A stretch of 64,000 nucleotides of DNA from Gyrodactylus bullatarudis (GCA_012064415.1 SSNU01000321.1:62001-126000), one strand, 5' to 3'. Counted from the first letter of the stretch, positions 43,701 to 56,812 are shown. Program-made: numbers and translations. The notes: generated by a model from the sequence alone, not told the origin.

Positions 43701-44079
43701 TTCCAAAAGGTGAGTTATTTATCAATTGGCTGATTATAATTTAATAACCTATCTCATCTTAAGTTAGGCTACGCAGGAAATAGGAAAAATAATTTTCAAA
43801 AATACCATTCTATGGACGAATTATTTTTTATTATTTTTTTATAAAGGCAGTTCCATATTTGAAATCTACAGCTATTGTTTTTCAATTGTTCTAAAGATGT
43901 GATGTAGAGTTAATTCTCAAAAAAAAGAAAAAAAATCTCTTTTCGATAGATTTTTTTTCAATTTCATTTTTTTCTAAGGCCTCAACAAATAAAAAAAAAA
44001 ATATTTTTAAATATGAGTATTAGAGTAGGCCAAATTTTTCAAAATTTCCCAGCCCTAATCTCATTTTGAAGATTATCGA
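40701..44079. other. Long AT-rich intergenic stretch
   Basis: 40701-40870 is probably more of the LINE relic. Open frames of 77 codons at 41.1 and 41.7-41.9 kb have no supporting signals. Nothing else is recognised. Confidence 0.4.
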
Positions 44080-44605
44080 AAACTAAGCATTTTTTCCTAT
44101 AAAACCATACGTTTTCGTGTTTGTTCTGATATACAAAATCTCGATTGAAGATGACAATTTTTGAACATGCGCCAAGATTTTTTCAATGAATTTCACTACG
44201 AGAAAGGACAAAATTGAGATTTTTGAATAGTTTTTGCAACATTTTGAATAAAAATAGGGCTTTTAGTAAAAATTGAGTGTTCTTTCTCATGTCGGAAGAA
44301 AGTCCCAGGAAGTTAGGTAAATTTTGATGATTTTAGGGAAAATGGGATTTTTGTATAACAGAACATGAAAATTTTCATTTTGATCTTCAAAAATGTGTTT
44401 TTCATGGTTAACACATCAAATTTTGTATTACCCTAATGAATATACATAATTTCTCAAGTAACTTTGGTTAGAATCAGTGAAAAGTTATCTTTATGAATTA
44501 TACATATTTTTGTAGCTCAAGAAATTTACTTCTGGTATCTTTTAGGTTAAATTAGCGCTCAAGAAAGTACTGTGTTCCACTGGTGGAACAATGGGACACG
44601 AAGGG
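44080..44605. repeat. Dispersed repeat R3, copy 1
   Basis: The start repeats 1018-1085. AAGTAACTTTGGTTAGAATC here has its inverted counterpart at about 48255-48275. The end, GGGACACGAAGGG|TTAA (606-609), looks like a TTAA-type terminus. Left border uncertain. Confidence 0.45.
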
Positions 44606-44609
44606 TTAA

Positions 44610-45881
44610 ATATAAAAATAGCCAAGATAGAACTTTTGCGAAAGTGGATTTCTACTGAGAACCTTAATAAGTTGGAGATCAAGTGCAAAAGTGTAATTCT
44701 GATCGATTTATTGCTGCAGGAAAATACTCTCTATCAAATTAAACATTATTTTTTTAATAGAAAAATTCTTACATCATCCTTCCTGATTTGTATGTAGATA
44801 GGAATAAAAGTTAGCGTATTCCCTAGATTAAATAGTGATCTTTTGTGTATGACTAGGAAATAAATTATGCCAGCATTAGATAACTAGTTAAAATGATAAA
44901 TGAACATTAGCAGATCGTACATGCTAGATATCCTTTAACATGGAATTGGAAAATATTTAAATTTGTAATGAATTCTTTTTATGCATAGCCCTTGTTCCTA
45001 CCAGGTATTACACACATTGAATACTGTAAATAGAATGAATAAAATTTTCATTTTGCCGGGCTAATAATATGTATGCATTGTATAAGATTGATTTATTAAT
45101 TGAAACTTTGATGTTCTCTGTATTTTATGGTATTTCTTAAATGAAATTATTAATGAGGAATTATTGTAGCATGCGAAATTCAAGAGCCCGAAATTGTTTA
45201 CAAATAGGAAGTGGAACTTTTCGTTTCATGCATTTTATCCGCAAAATTTTCTTGGCTAAAGATTTTTATTAGAAATATATTTCAAGAGTTCAATTTGGAT
45301 GGTTTCGAAACTTGTTCAAATGTAGTGTAAGTATACTTTTTTAATACATAATTTGTACGCATAAAATATTATCAAATTATTTATCAACAAAAAATGAAGA
45401 AACTTCAGAATAGAGTTAATTAATGCAAAGAATATTTTAGCGTTCTTTTCAATTCTAAACCTAGATGATAAGAAGTTATCTCAATTTTTGATCAGAAACT
45501 CAAGATTTTTGAGGATCATTAACTCTAGATTCAAGATATATTTCCAGAAATAGATTTGCTCTTTTATGAAATTTTAGAGTTTTGAATTTGGAATCGAAGT
45601 TCATTAATAAAAAAATTTCAAATTCTTCATCAATTAGATGTCATAAATTTTTCAAGCAGTAAAAACGATCAGGAAACCGAAATTTGACTTTCATAATACG
45701 ACCGGGGGATTTTCAAAATCTTATTGCGCATATTTGATCTCCTCGGCTAATCGTGTTCTGTTCAAATCTCCCACTTTGAAGTTTCTTGAAAATTGATGGA
45801 ACTCCTACGATCCTTACCTAGTTGTAATTCTGAATAACAAATCTGATTTACACTCTCTTACTTAGGAATTTACAAGAAATT
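44610..45881. other. Intergenic AT-rich DNA
   Basis: F1-like internal words occur near 45.5-45.8 kb. No gene. Confidence 0.35.
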
Positions 45882-45885
45882 TTAA

Positions 45886-46346
45886 CCCTTAAAATCCAAG
45901 AGAATTTATTTTCATGATCCGCATTCAATTTAATGCCTATCCTATGGTTTGTTAATACGCTGATTACGAATCTACAGTTGTTTTAATGCAATTATTTTTT
46001 GTTCAGAAGTTATCGATCAAAAATAGTCTATCTTTGTAGTTTCACCAGATAGAGTTCAGACGATTGAGACATTTGAGTTCTATAGGTATGATTACTCGAT
46101 AAAAGTTATCTTACTTTTTACATATGACCCTGGGAAGTAGGTTTTTCAAAAAAAAGTTTTAAACACAGACTAATTTTTTCAAAAAAATCAACTCTCTTTG
46201 AATTAGTATGGCACGAGTTTGACAAATGATAGAGGCAGGATCCAAGAGATTAATAAATTTCCTATCGAATTTTCTTAGGCTTAAATAAATAATAATGAGT
46301 TGCTAAAATGATATGTGATAGAAATATCACTGTGGGACTTAGAGGG
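45886..46346. repeat. TTAA-flanked MITE, family T1, full length
   Basis: TTAA at 45882-45885 and 46347-46350. Ends are CCCTTAAAATCCAA and TGGGACTTAGAGGG, imperfect inverted repeats. Diverged copies lie at 557-990 (inverted) and 20104-20543. Non-coding. Confidence 0.75.
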
Positions 46347-46350
46347 TTAA

Positions 46351-48045
46351 ACTCAAAGTTTGGAGTCGAATGAATTTTGAAGTGTGTCAAAGCGTCCGTT
46401 TTATCTAAATTGGCCTATGATGGTGAAAATAATAAACCAGGAATATCCTAATGTGACTTTTGTGAATAAATGAATTTTTATCTTAGGCAAAAGATAAAAA
46501 ATCGACAAGTTTAATGTCTGATAATAGAGGAAAATGTCAAAAAAATGTTTGATGTGATAATTACTTGGCCTTTCACTTCTTCTCATGGCGAATTTATCAT
46601 ATCCGGAAGCATTAATATTATTTGGAAAATCTTTATTATATATAAAGTTTTTGGTTGCCCAAAAAAAGTTTTGAATTGTTTAACAATTAGCCATTTCTTT
46701 TAATCCTATGGATCCTATTTTCACCTAAACCCCGAACTTTTAATAACAATGACATATCATAGAATTTGTCACTGCTTAACCTGAAATAATAATTGGTTCT
46801 ATTTACTTTCTTGCGTGATTCCTTTTTATGCTTGAGAAGAAAATTTCAAATGATACCTAGGTATATTTCTCTAAAACCATGTGTACTCTTAAAATTTTAA
46901 TTCCAATGACCAAGTACATAACCTAAATAGGGGTCTAGATTAGAATTGTTACATGAAATTTCCTACCAGATGTAAATTCAAGGATACCTTGGTTACTTGG
47001 TGGAAGACTTTGTCGAAGAAAAAATTCATATCACAGATTAGTAAAATTCATCCTTGAAGAAAAATTTCAAAATAGCGATACATTTCTTAGTGTTTTCTGA
47101 TACAAATTCAACACATGCTCTAACAACATCATACTCTTAAATAAAAGATATGGATATATATAATATATATTCCCTATTTTCTGTGAAGTTTTAAAACAAT
47201 AAATTGCACAAAACATCTTCAGGATTATTATTATTATCATTAGAATGCTAGTTAACCATCTATTCCCTTGTATATATATCCATATTATTCAGGCGGTAAG
47301 AAAAATTAAGGAATATTCCTGTTCACCCCTGTTCAACAAGAGAGATGATTTGAAAAGATGCTATCTTGGAAAAATTACATTATCATCAGGCAACATTCAC
47401 AGTCTCACTTTTCTTCCAGCATACATGTGATGTATTTATTACACTTTGCGAATTTTGTGTGTCCAAATTCAAAAAAAAATTCTAACTGCTTGTACTTACA
47501 CATTCAAAACGTGGGTAGAGAAAAATATGTTAAACTTCGTGCGTATCAGAAAATTTTTTATTTCTGTTAGACTCTTCACGCGTATTTCCTTAATACCCAT
47601 TGCGATATTCTCCAAACCAGAATAATGAGGAGAAAGGAGGAATTTTCTCTAGGAAAAATACCAAATACAAATATAGAGGAAACTTTTTGAAAGAGGTTTA
47701 CTAACCATCTTGTCGAGAATAATAAAAATTATCTAGTTTACAGTTGTATTTCCTGCCTTGTGGAATGAACATTCTTTACAACATCAAGCAAGCAAGGGAA
47801 AACCACAAACTCATAATTTTATGATAATTTCTCACTCTTGTTGTTGAAATTTGTTATTTTTTACTTTTTTAAACAAATTTCCATGTCCTACAATTTCATC
47901 GATTGAAATAATCCCTAGGCTGGGTTTAAAAATTCGATGTATTTTCTTTTTCCAAGAAGAATCTAGTGAAAACTATGACGTTGTAAAGAAGTTTATTTCA
48001 AAAGAACATATAATGTGATTATCATGTCCCTTTTTCATAAATTAA
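46351..48045. other. Intergenic AT-rich DNA
   Basis: A TATATATAATATATAT run lies at about 47155. Frames of 60-70 codons lack support. Confidence 0.4.
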
Positions 48046-48049
48046 TTAA

Positions 48050-48130
48050 CCCCTTCGAATTCGTTAAAATGCAGCGATCGCCTAAAACTGTTGATTTAGA
48101 GGTCGTATACGACCTCTGGGATCGAAGGGG
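48050..48130. repeat. 81-bp TTAA-flanked hairpin MITE
   Basis: TTAA at 48046-48049 and 48131-48134. Ends CCCCTTCGAAT and GGGATCGAAGGGG. The centre carries the perfect palindrome AGAGGTCGTATACGACCTCT. Confidence 0.78.
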
Positions 48131-48134
48131 TTAA

Positions 48135-48602
48135 TGAAATGAAAGACATAGAAAATTGAACCATTCATGTCCCATTATTCCACAATTCTTCTTCTCGAGC
48201 GATAATTTGAACTAAAAAATATGTATAATTCATTAAGATAGCTTTTTACTGATGCTAACCAAAGTTACTTGAAGTTATTTTTAAATACTTCTTATGAAAA
48301 TTTATTTGCTGAAGCCTTAGAAAAAATTATTTTCTTTCGTAAAACAATTGCTGTAGATTTCAAATATGAAACAAATATATTAAGTATCTAAAATACTTAA
48401 ATAATAAAAAAAACAAAAAATATAAATATAGAACCGCCTGTTTGATATTTCTTGTAGTTTAGAACCCGAAAAGTCAATTTCAACTATCATTATCTTTATA
48501 AATAATAATTTGGCTTTAAAATATAATTCAAAATCAGGGTAATGATGCAAGTTTTTTGAGTTGTGTGATGAAAAAATAATAATTTGGGACATGAAGGGTT
48601 TA
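48135..48602. repeat. Dispersed repeat R3, copy 2 (inverted)
   Basis: GCTAACCAAAGTTACTTGA and the ATATGTATAATTCAT region match 44.46-44.51 kb in reverse. GGGACATGAAGGGTTTAA at its end matches the terminus at 44.6 kb. Boundaries approximate. Confidence 0.4.
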
Positions 48603-49050
48603 AATTTCGAAAAATGTCTTTCTGAAAAAAACCACTCTCCTTTTCGAATGAGTTCATAATTCTTATCGATTTCCAGGATTTAATCGAATTTTGCCAAAGA
48701 ATTTCTTTCAAAAATCTTTCTTCTTTTCAATCGTCTCGTTTCATTGTGAGAATTTTGAAGAGAAATATTGAGTCCTTCTGTATCAACCAGTAAAAATAAT
48801 TTTTTCTTGCAAATTGATCTTAATCTACGCCTCTTTCGAAAATATCATTTATTTGGTTCGCAATAAAATCGTATTTTTAACGGCAGCATCAAATCTAAGG
48901 CGAAGACTATTTCCAGAACAGTTTCAAGATCAAATTAACTCATCTATTATTCAGAGAATTTGAAAATATTTTTTTTTAAAGAGAAACTAATAATTCTTCG
49001 AAATAAATATTTACGTATATATACGTCCGAATATCCCATAGACAAATTCA

Positions 49051-49268
49051 TTATTGGATGTTTTTAAAAAGAACTTTATTGAATACGTATTTCGCCAGGT
49101 CTTATCGATCTCTAATCCTGGTCTGATATATGTTTATAAAATTATGAATTTTATTTAAAAAATTGTTAATGAAATTGTAAAGTTGTGGAGAAAAAATTTC
49201 AAATTAATGAAAAACCAAAAAAAACGTATTTCTCTTCAATAAAGTTTCTTTTTTAAAACATCCAATAA
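49051..49268. repeat. Foldback MITE, about 40-bp arms
   Basis: TTATTGGATGTTTTT...GAACTTTATTGAA is mirrored by TTCAATAAAGTTTC...AAAACATCCAATAA, with few mismatches, around about 130 bp of non-coding DNA. Confidence 0.7.
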
Positions 49269-51013
49269 TAATTTTTTGACTTAACTATGATCCATTTAGC
49301 AACGATAAATTATTGAGGAGCTATGATAATTTCAAGATTGTTTTTGAAAAAATCCAAAAATTTCTGTGAAACGTTTTTTGCAAACCTATTAGCCGAGGTC
49401 AAGAAGAAGAACGAAAGAGTCGTTCAGCGGGTAAACATATCCATAAAATTCAAACATATAATCAGCTTGACATCATCGCTTGAGATTAAAGTAGGTTTTA
49501 AGAAATCGCATATTCGTTATCAACATATTCTTAAACCATGAAAGATTTTCAATCTTAGCAATGACCCTCGAAAGAAAATTCTCTGGCTATTTAAAGGGTT
49601 AAAATGAAATTACAGATTTATTCTTGCGGAATATTAAATTACAATGTGATATCAGTAAATTTTTTAGATGACACATGCCTTCTGACAAAATAGTTTAGAC
49701 ACTTTCGAATTTTCTGTATATATTTTACACCTTTTAATTCTGACAAGCAACATCAATTTGATTTATTTTTCACAGAGCCATTAACTTTTTGATTAGGTCA
49801 CATTGGTAACCTGAATCGTCTGTAGAAATATCTATATCATGACACAAGTTTTGATAATATTTCTGTGCTAATCCAGTTACCATAGTTAATTAGAAAATTT
49901 TAATTAATAAAATATTCTCCGGTTATTTCGTAACTTCTTAATAATGTAATTTATTTCAGGTCTTTTTTGTGTGTCTCTTAAAGTATTTCTTTTGTCATAT
50001 TTTGTCAATTTAACATTTTTAATGAATTTCTATTGTTAAACCTTTTTTCGTTATAATCGTTGATCGACAAACATTAGCTGATGATTTTCATTTTTTAGAG
50101 GTAATACACAACGGTATGTGAATGACCAAATAATAAATAGGTTACGTCATGTATCTTTTTTTGTGAAACCCTTAAAAGAATAATAAGTCTAATTAACTTT
50201 AATTGTTTCATTCAAATCAATATGAAAAATTTTGCACTTTTTTGTGATACAAGTGATGATAAAATAAAAAGAATATTCACACCCTTAAGTAGATCTTTGA
50301 TGAAGGAAGGTGTTCCTCTATACTGAAAAAAACCTCAGAAATGGATAGTTACATTGGAAATTGCCCACCAATAGTCCCACCAAAGGTAGAAAAATTTTAT
50401 GGGGAAAGGAATAGATTGAAATCCAGAGAATTTCTTGTTTCCATCTAAAGAACATGGTTTTCACAAGATGGGAATAGAAGAAAATTTATTATTTTTCTTC
50501 TTAGTTTGCATAATAATATTGAAAATTTATTTCCCAAAAATTTTTGTAATCAGGCTCTAAAATAACAATTTTCAGGAATAAGCTAGAATAGACAATCGAT
50601 TACATCGATCTTTGAAACATGGTCGGACCTAGTAGAGTAAAATTACTAAAATCATCTGTCAATATGATAAAAATAATTATTTTTCTAATTCTAAGGCCAG
50701 ATGTGAAATCAGTGTGAAATTTCGAATCAAAAACACATAGATCTTACCCAATTACTTTTTTGAAATATTTTTTGACACACAGTGTAATCTTCACTCTTTT
50801 AACATCATCCCCCCAAATTTCACTCCAAAATTTCCCAATGCTTTTGTAATAAGTTTAGGAAGATATTCAAATTAAAAACGTTTTTGAAGCTCTACTGAAT
50901 TAAAATTTACACTTGTCGACGTGAAATATTTTTCAATCAACAGATTATCATCTTTGAATTGATATATATATATCTTTCAAACCTATTTGGAGTAGTTAAA
51001 ATTTTCGGCCAGT
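49269..51013. other. Intergenic AT-rich DNA
   Basis: A 72-codon frame at 49.3 kb (MIISRLFLKKSKNFCETFF...) starts with ATG but has no other support. Nothing else. Confidence 0.35.
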
Positions 51014-51527
51014 TAACTAAACCTAATTGACATGAAGATGGGAATTTACTATTTTTACAAAAAACTCAATATTTTTCTCTGGATTTACAGAAACAAATTA
51101 TTTTTTTCAATTCTAAAACGGAATGAGCTAATAAGATGAGACTATTCGAAAAAATTCCGAAATTAGGCCGTTTTTCGAATTTCGAAAATGTACCAAATTT
51201 CCACTTTTTCAACTTTTGAACCCAAAATTTTTATTGATTTCGATGATTCGAAGCAGTTAAGTGATGATATTTGGGATCAACATTAGACAAAGAATTCGAA
51301 TCCACCTGTAGAAGTTCACTGAAGTTCGATACATTTTTGAAATTCGAAAAACGGCCTAATTTTGGTCAGATTGAATTTTTTTCGGAATTTTTTCGAATAA
51401 TCTCATCTTATTAGCTCATTCCGTTTCAGAATTCAAAAAATTATTTGTTGCTGTGAATTCAGAGAAAAATATTGAGTTTTTTGTGAAAATATTAAATTCC
51501 CATCTTCATGTCAATTAGGTTTAGTTA
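51014..51527. repeat. Palindromic element F1, best-preserved copy
   Basis: 514 bp. TAACTAAACCTAATTGACAT at the left pairs with ATGTCAATTAGGTTTAGTTA at the right. Pairing continues through AAAACTCAATATTTTTCTC and the block around ATGAGCTAATAAGATGAGA to the middle. Nearly the whole element is one inverted repeat. No ORF. Confidence 0.8.
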
Positions 51528-52130
51528 TAACCCAAATGCTTCATAAAAAACTAAGAATTACAATCAGAAAAAACAACTTGATGAAATGGGATATTTTTTT
51601 GGAAACACAACAATAATTATTAGAAAATTATAATTTTCTAATTATCTTTGATAGTTTAGCTTAAATAATAATAATAATAGTTTGATTTCATGTGATTTTG
51701 AAGTCTCAATGGGACCACTTCATTCCATTGACCTTATTTATCAACGTATTAATTTTCACAATGATAAACTTGATACAAAAAGGCTTTTATATCTAGAGAT
51801 TCTATAAATAGACTACATGGCTGAGGAAATAGCTAATTTTGAAGAAAATGAACTACTAAGAACCAAAAATAAAGAACTAAATCTCCAGCAATTTGAAGAC
51901 AAAATAATAAAATAGGAATTTTACCCAGAAGATCATAGCTATGTAATTTAGCAAAAATTCTAACATCATCGAACTTGGAAACTCAGATTCTAGGTACCGA
52001 AAAAAAGATACGGCTAATTCCTTACAATGAGATTTATTTTTTGAATTATTATTCATCAAAAGAACGTATTGTATTTTGAAAAATTTCTTCTAGTAGGACA
52101 AGACTCCTAAATGTCCTCATAGAGTCTCAT
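51528..52130. other. Spacer
   Basis: A 32-codon ATG frame at 51819 (MAEEIANFEENELLRTKNKE...) begins only about 10 bp after a TATAAATA (51806). It would therefore lie upstream of, or at, the expected start site and is not called. Confidence 0.3.
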
Positions 52131-52132
52131 GA

Positions 52133-52309
52133 GAGACTTTGAAATCCAAAAACTGGTTTAATGCTGGCTCCTCAAATGAAATCATTGAGTGGAGCACGAA
52201 GTTTATCTTACAACACCTCAATAATTGTCTTCACACTGGCACTAACTTAAATGGGCGACCAATGAGTTGTGCAGATCAACTCCAATCATCATGCGAGGAA
52301 AAAGTATAA
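52133..52309 (+). pseudogene. 58-codon coding-like open stretch without a start
   Basis: Open from just after a TGA to TAA, reading LKSKNWFNAGSSNEIIEWST then KFILQHLNNCLHTGTN... and ending SSCEEKV. Mixed composition suggests former or exonic coding sequence. The only nearby acceptor-like site (TTTCTTCTAG at about 52091) would lead into a stop. No family recognised. Confidence 0.3.
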
Positions 52310-53400
52310 AACCCCCAAGAACATGTTAATTTTATTGAATTTTAAAAAATTTATTTAACAGGTTATAAATCAAACGAGTATCAATGTACATGAAAATGTA
52401 AAAGGGACCATAGTATACTCCAGAGAGAGAGACAGAATATTAAATTCTTTTATCATTAAACCTTGGTTACTCTTCTCTAACACCATGTGATAGATGCACT
52501 TAACCTATGATATTGTTTTTCTCAATAAAACTAAAAGTAGCCGGAATAATTCAGTGGTCACATCTTCCGATAAGAAATTTGGAAAGTAGGCGTTGAGATG
52601 ATAGTGGTGGCTTGTCAATTTATCTCCGACACATAGATATTATTCATTCACCCTTAAATCAAATCATCCCAGGAATAAATCAAAATTTATTTGCTAGCGG
52701 ACATCTTCTCTCTCTCACTTTATAATAACTCTATTATAATATGCAAAGAAAATTTTTATCATTTTCCCTTCATAAACATACACTTTTTCCTTTCCAAAAA
52801 ATGAAAAAAAACTGATATTTTTCAATTCATCTTTAACAATTCAAAGTAATGAGAGAAGACAAGAGACTTCCTTTACGAACCGTTTTATCCATATACAATG
52901 ATTGTATAGCGTAATAATTCAAGGATTAATGTACTACGCACATAAAAAGATTATCATTTAAAAACTACTATATTCAACGAAAATGGAATAAAATCATAAT
53001 TCATTCATACAGGGATGTTATTATTCAGTAAAAAATATTATTTTCAATTTGATTTCTTAAACTTTGAATGTTTTATTTATGACAAGGAATGCTTTCAAGG
53101 AATAAATTGTTATAAATTTAATAGTGTAAGAAGGCTTTAGTCCCAGATTTTGAATTATTAAAATAAATTTTTTAGATCAGATCAGAAGAGTTCTCTATTA
53201 CATTCATAATATTGACAGGTTTTTAAAACCTTAATGAACATATTTTAATTACATTTCCAATATTTAGGAAGGCATTTTAATCTGTACTTTTAATGAAACA
53301 ATTGAGACGATTTCTGTTTGTATAATCAACATTGAAATTTTGAAGCAAATTTTAGTAATGAATCTGAAGAAACAAATTAAAAAAGCTACTTTGTTTGTTA
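52310..53400. other. Intergenic AT-rich DNA
   Basis: Nothing supported. Confidence 0.4.
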
Positions 53401-53404
53401 CTAT

Positions 53405-54135
53405 CTAAAGTTGGTTGATATGAAGTTGGGAATCTATGAGTTTTACAGAAATCTCGATTTTTTCATCAATCATTCGAATTTGTTAAAGATATTTTGGAAT
53501 CCTACTCATGTTGCCCACTTTTACCATTTGAAGAAAAAAATTCTGAAATAAAAAAATTTTCAATGAAAAAATGGCCATTTTTCAAATATCAATTTGGCGC
53601 CATTTTTTCGAAATTTGAACCGAAAATTTTTATTGATTTGAAAGTTGGAGATTGATCAAAAGAGGTTTTTCAGGATCAAGATTAGACAAAAAAGCTGAAT
53701 AGCACCGTCAAATTATCAACAGTTTCCCCATTTTCGAAAGATTTTGAATTCTCAAAGTTTCATTGATTTTCAAGTAGTGAAAATGATCAAAAAATCGAAT
53801 TTCAGTTCCCAAACCATAATAAGGCTATGCATCAGATAAGATTGAGTTGGACTGATTTTCTTGTCTTATCTTGACCCTGAAAAACCTCTTTGATCAATCT
53901 CCAACTTTCAAATCAATAAAAATTTTCGGTTCAAATTTCGAAAAATTGGCGCCAAATTGATATTTGAAAAATGGCCATTTTTTCATTGAAAATTTTTTTA
54001 TTTCAGAATTTTTTTCTTCAAATGGTAAAAGTGGGCAACATGAGTAGGATTCCAAAATATCTTTAACAAATTCGAATGATTGATGAAAAAATCGAGATTT
54101 CTGTAAAAATCATAACTTCATATCAATTAGCTTTA
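53405..54135. repeat. Palindromic element F1, long copy
   Basis: 731 bp. Left CTAAAGTTGGTTGATATGAAG, right CTTCATATCAATTAGCTTTAA. The halves mirror each other over hundreds of bases, for example TCCTACTCATGTTGCCCACT with GTGGGCAACATGAGTAGGAT. No ORF. Confidence 0.8.
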
Positions 54136-54544
54136 AAAGAAATGCTGATAAAGTTTGCTTTCATCCTTAGAAGTCGGAGAAAGGTGTCATTTTCACAGGT
54201 AATCTGAGAATTTAAATCTAGACTATCTGTCGTCTAGTTCATAATTTAAATACTGAAACTTGGTACCGAAATTAGACAAAACATTCGAGTTTGACTAAAG
54301 TAGATCATCATTTGTAGGAAATCAAATCATCTAAAAAAATAATTGAGTTTAACTTTTTCTTGGGAATAATGATATCCCCTGAACTTTTATAGCCAAATTA
54401 GATTTATTTCTCTATGAATCAAACTCAATAAATTTTTTGGATTAAAATTTCTTTTCAAAAACTTATTCTAATGCACTTCTTCGTTGTGACCTTGATCTCT
54501 ATAATTTTTTTTTTGGAATTGAAACATTTATATTTATTTATAGA

Positions 54545-54660
54545 AATTATTTGTACAAACAGGAACAGGGAAAGAGTGTTCAATGTGTGGACCGAGAGTA
54601 AGAGGGTCCGAATGAGAGGTGAGAGAGATACCACTACGCCACACCGGGCTCAAATGAATT
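54545..54660 (-). repeat. Possible tRNA-derived SINE head
   Basis: On the minus strand, AGCCCGGTGTGGCGTAGTGG contains an excellent RNA polymerase III A box (TGGCGTAGTGG, 54631-54641). It is followed by GTATCTCTCTCACC, much as in a tRNA D-arm/anticodon region. The expected B box is only weakly matched (CTCGGTCCACAC), and the cloverleaf is not intact. The segment is much less AT-rich than its flanks. A SINE remnant is the best guess. Confidence 0.35.
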
Positions 54661-54864
54661 TTAATATTTCCATAATTCTCATTGAACACTGTTTTTTGGT
54701 TTAACTGATGTTCTGCAGTGCTTTTGGTTCTAATTCCCTGTAATAGTAGTTTGTCTTGGACCTTCTGGTCACTACTGTGAGTTCAAGAACGTACAGTTTC
54801 TTATTTTATCATACTCATTGTGAATATACTCTTAATGAATTCGGTAAAAAATGATCTAAAATTA

Positions 54865-54965
54865 GTTTTATAATAGTATTTATTTTGAACCAATGTAAAT
54901 ATTCACACGCCTTTTATAGTAGGGGAGATAATCACCGTCAAAATGTTTTTTGGATTCAAAATATG
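54865..54965. repeat. Degraded relative of the 25.9-kb foldback
   Basis: TTCACACGCCTT and ATAATCACCGTC.AAA match that element's arm, with losses in between. Confidence 0.45.
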
Positions 54966-56134
54966 AATTTTTCCTGATTTTTTGGAGGAAAAAATAATGA
55001 GCTCATTTGTAAAAATAGCTCATCTTCTTCATTTAAACTAGCTTTAGATAATTTTCTTGGCGCAAAATGACCATACTGATCATTAAGGAAGAATGTTTTT
55101 TGGAAAATTTTAAATTTTAGATTATTTTTCATTCATTTATAGTTTACCTTGTTAAATCTGGTAGAAAAAATTTATCATAAAATATCTTCATCTTTTTACG
55201 TGATTAAAGTCAGTTAAACTTAAAAAATACGTTTGTACAAGAGTGAATAACTTTTTCAAAATCTATACGAGATTTTATCTGGTTTAATTGATAAAATTCT
55301 CGTGTTTGGTTAATATTTAATTCAAGTGAATTTTCTTATTTCCCAATTAAATTCTCACATGATACTAATATAAGAGAGTTCTGCAGGGGAAAAAGGGTTT
55401 ATAATTAATAAAATCAACATTGCTAACAAGGTGGTAACCCCCACCTCCCTAGAATTCTTCTTCTTTATTATTTGGTAGAGCGTAAGTACAAGTGTGATTT
55501 TTTCCATAAAAGTGGTAATTACAAATTTCCCTAGATTGGAAAAATATCATACACCATCTATGCGAAATATGGGAATAATTTTGTACATCTAAATACAGAT
55601 ACTATTCATATCTGGTGATCTGTGTGTGTGTTTATCTCAGACTATTCACTGAGCATACACCGATATAATATATATCTATTTGTGTATAGATTATATTCAC
55701 ACATCCGTACGATAATGATTTTTTATTAGAGAAAATTCCCTTTTTTCCAACGTTAAAAAATGCTTTTGCATTTAACACAACTTTCTTTCTCTGGGGGAAG
55801 GCAGAATAACTTGATGATGTGATTGTGTGTGGAAAATAGAATTCGCCTATCTCTCACTTATTCTAATATATTTTTCTTCCACCAGAACGAGAGAGATAGA
55901 GATAGCACAGGAAGAAAGGCAAAGAAGAAGCAGCAGATTGGAGGAAATATCTCACATATAAAAAATACACGCATAATAGACAGGAAAATACACATTCAAC
56001 TGTTGGAAGATTCAAATCCACCAGGGAAGGATAAAAAATAATCTATTTATAAATCGTGGGAAAAAAGAAGCAAGCACAGATAGAGAAAAGAGCGCAATTC
56101 ACAGAGGTATCCGAGAAAAGGATCTTTTAGTATC
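54966..56134. other. Probable promoter and 5' leader of the 56.1-kb gene
   Basis: A TG repeat lies at about 55620. From about 55820 the sequence becomes less AT-rich (GAACGAGAGAGATAGAGATA, AGGCAAAGAAGAAGCAGCAG), as expected for a 5' untranslated region. A 72-codon frame (55823-56041) covers part of it but has no ATG start that fits. No TATA box stands out. Confidence 0.4.
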
Positions 56135-56245
56135 ATGACAAAACTTCAACATTCAATCAGTTTCCTCCTGGGTGATGTCTGCAATGATGAGGAGGGTGAA
56201 TCTATCGAGTCAAATCAGAGTCCGCCGAGGAAAACTCCATCTCCT
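56135..56245 (+). CDS. First coding exon of a host gene, eh1-like motif
   Basis: ATG plus 36 codons, MTKLQHSISFLLGDVCNDEE followed by an acidic/Ser-Pro stretch ending SPPRKTPSP, then a consensus donor CCT|GTGAGT in phase 0. HSISFLL near the N-terminus resembles the engrailed-homology-1 motif (FSIxxIL) by which many homeodomain and forkhead factors bind Groucho. The partner exon at 63804 also begins in phase 0. The gene is therefore probably a nuclear regulator, but no DNA-binding domain is in the window, so this is inference. Confidence 0.65.
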
Positions 56246-56812
56246 GTGAGTTATTTTTGTTTCGTTTTTAAATTTATACTTCTATTTTGGTGAAGCAATT
56301 TAAAAAATATTTTGAGACCTTGATGAGAAAATGAGATTTTTGTAAAATTCAAATATTCCCAAATTCATCAAGAATAGCTATAATAAAAAGATACTGACAA
56401 GTTGGATAAGCTAACAATTTCGCTATAAACTCTGAGATAATATATCTAGGAAATTTCGAATTCCACCCTGCAGAAGATTCGAACTCTGAATGTGTAAAAG
56501 TTAATTACTGATGGCTAGGATACACTAAGTCAGACAACTTTTCATCTTCCTAATCTAGAAATACTCCCACAAACTTTTTGTTATTTTGAAATACATATTC
56601 GAGCATATCATTAAAGCCTGGATATACCCCTCCATGTGAATAAATATCTTAAGAAAAGTCGTGTTCTTGTAAATAGTTCCTGTATATAGTTTGGTTTGCC
56701 ACCTGAATAGATTATCTTCTGCTTGTTTTTCGATTTCATGAAGAGAAGGTTCTCTATTACAGCTGTCAATAACCCAATATTGACAGGAAGAGAGAACTGA
56801 TCATCATCTTAA

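Noticed and set aside
50340..50447. 35-codon ATG frame MDSYIGNCPPIVPPK...
   Set aside because: Could be an exon (CCAAAG|GTAGAA donor), but no partner exon or promoter was found, and its length is within chance.
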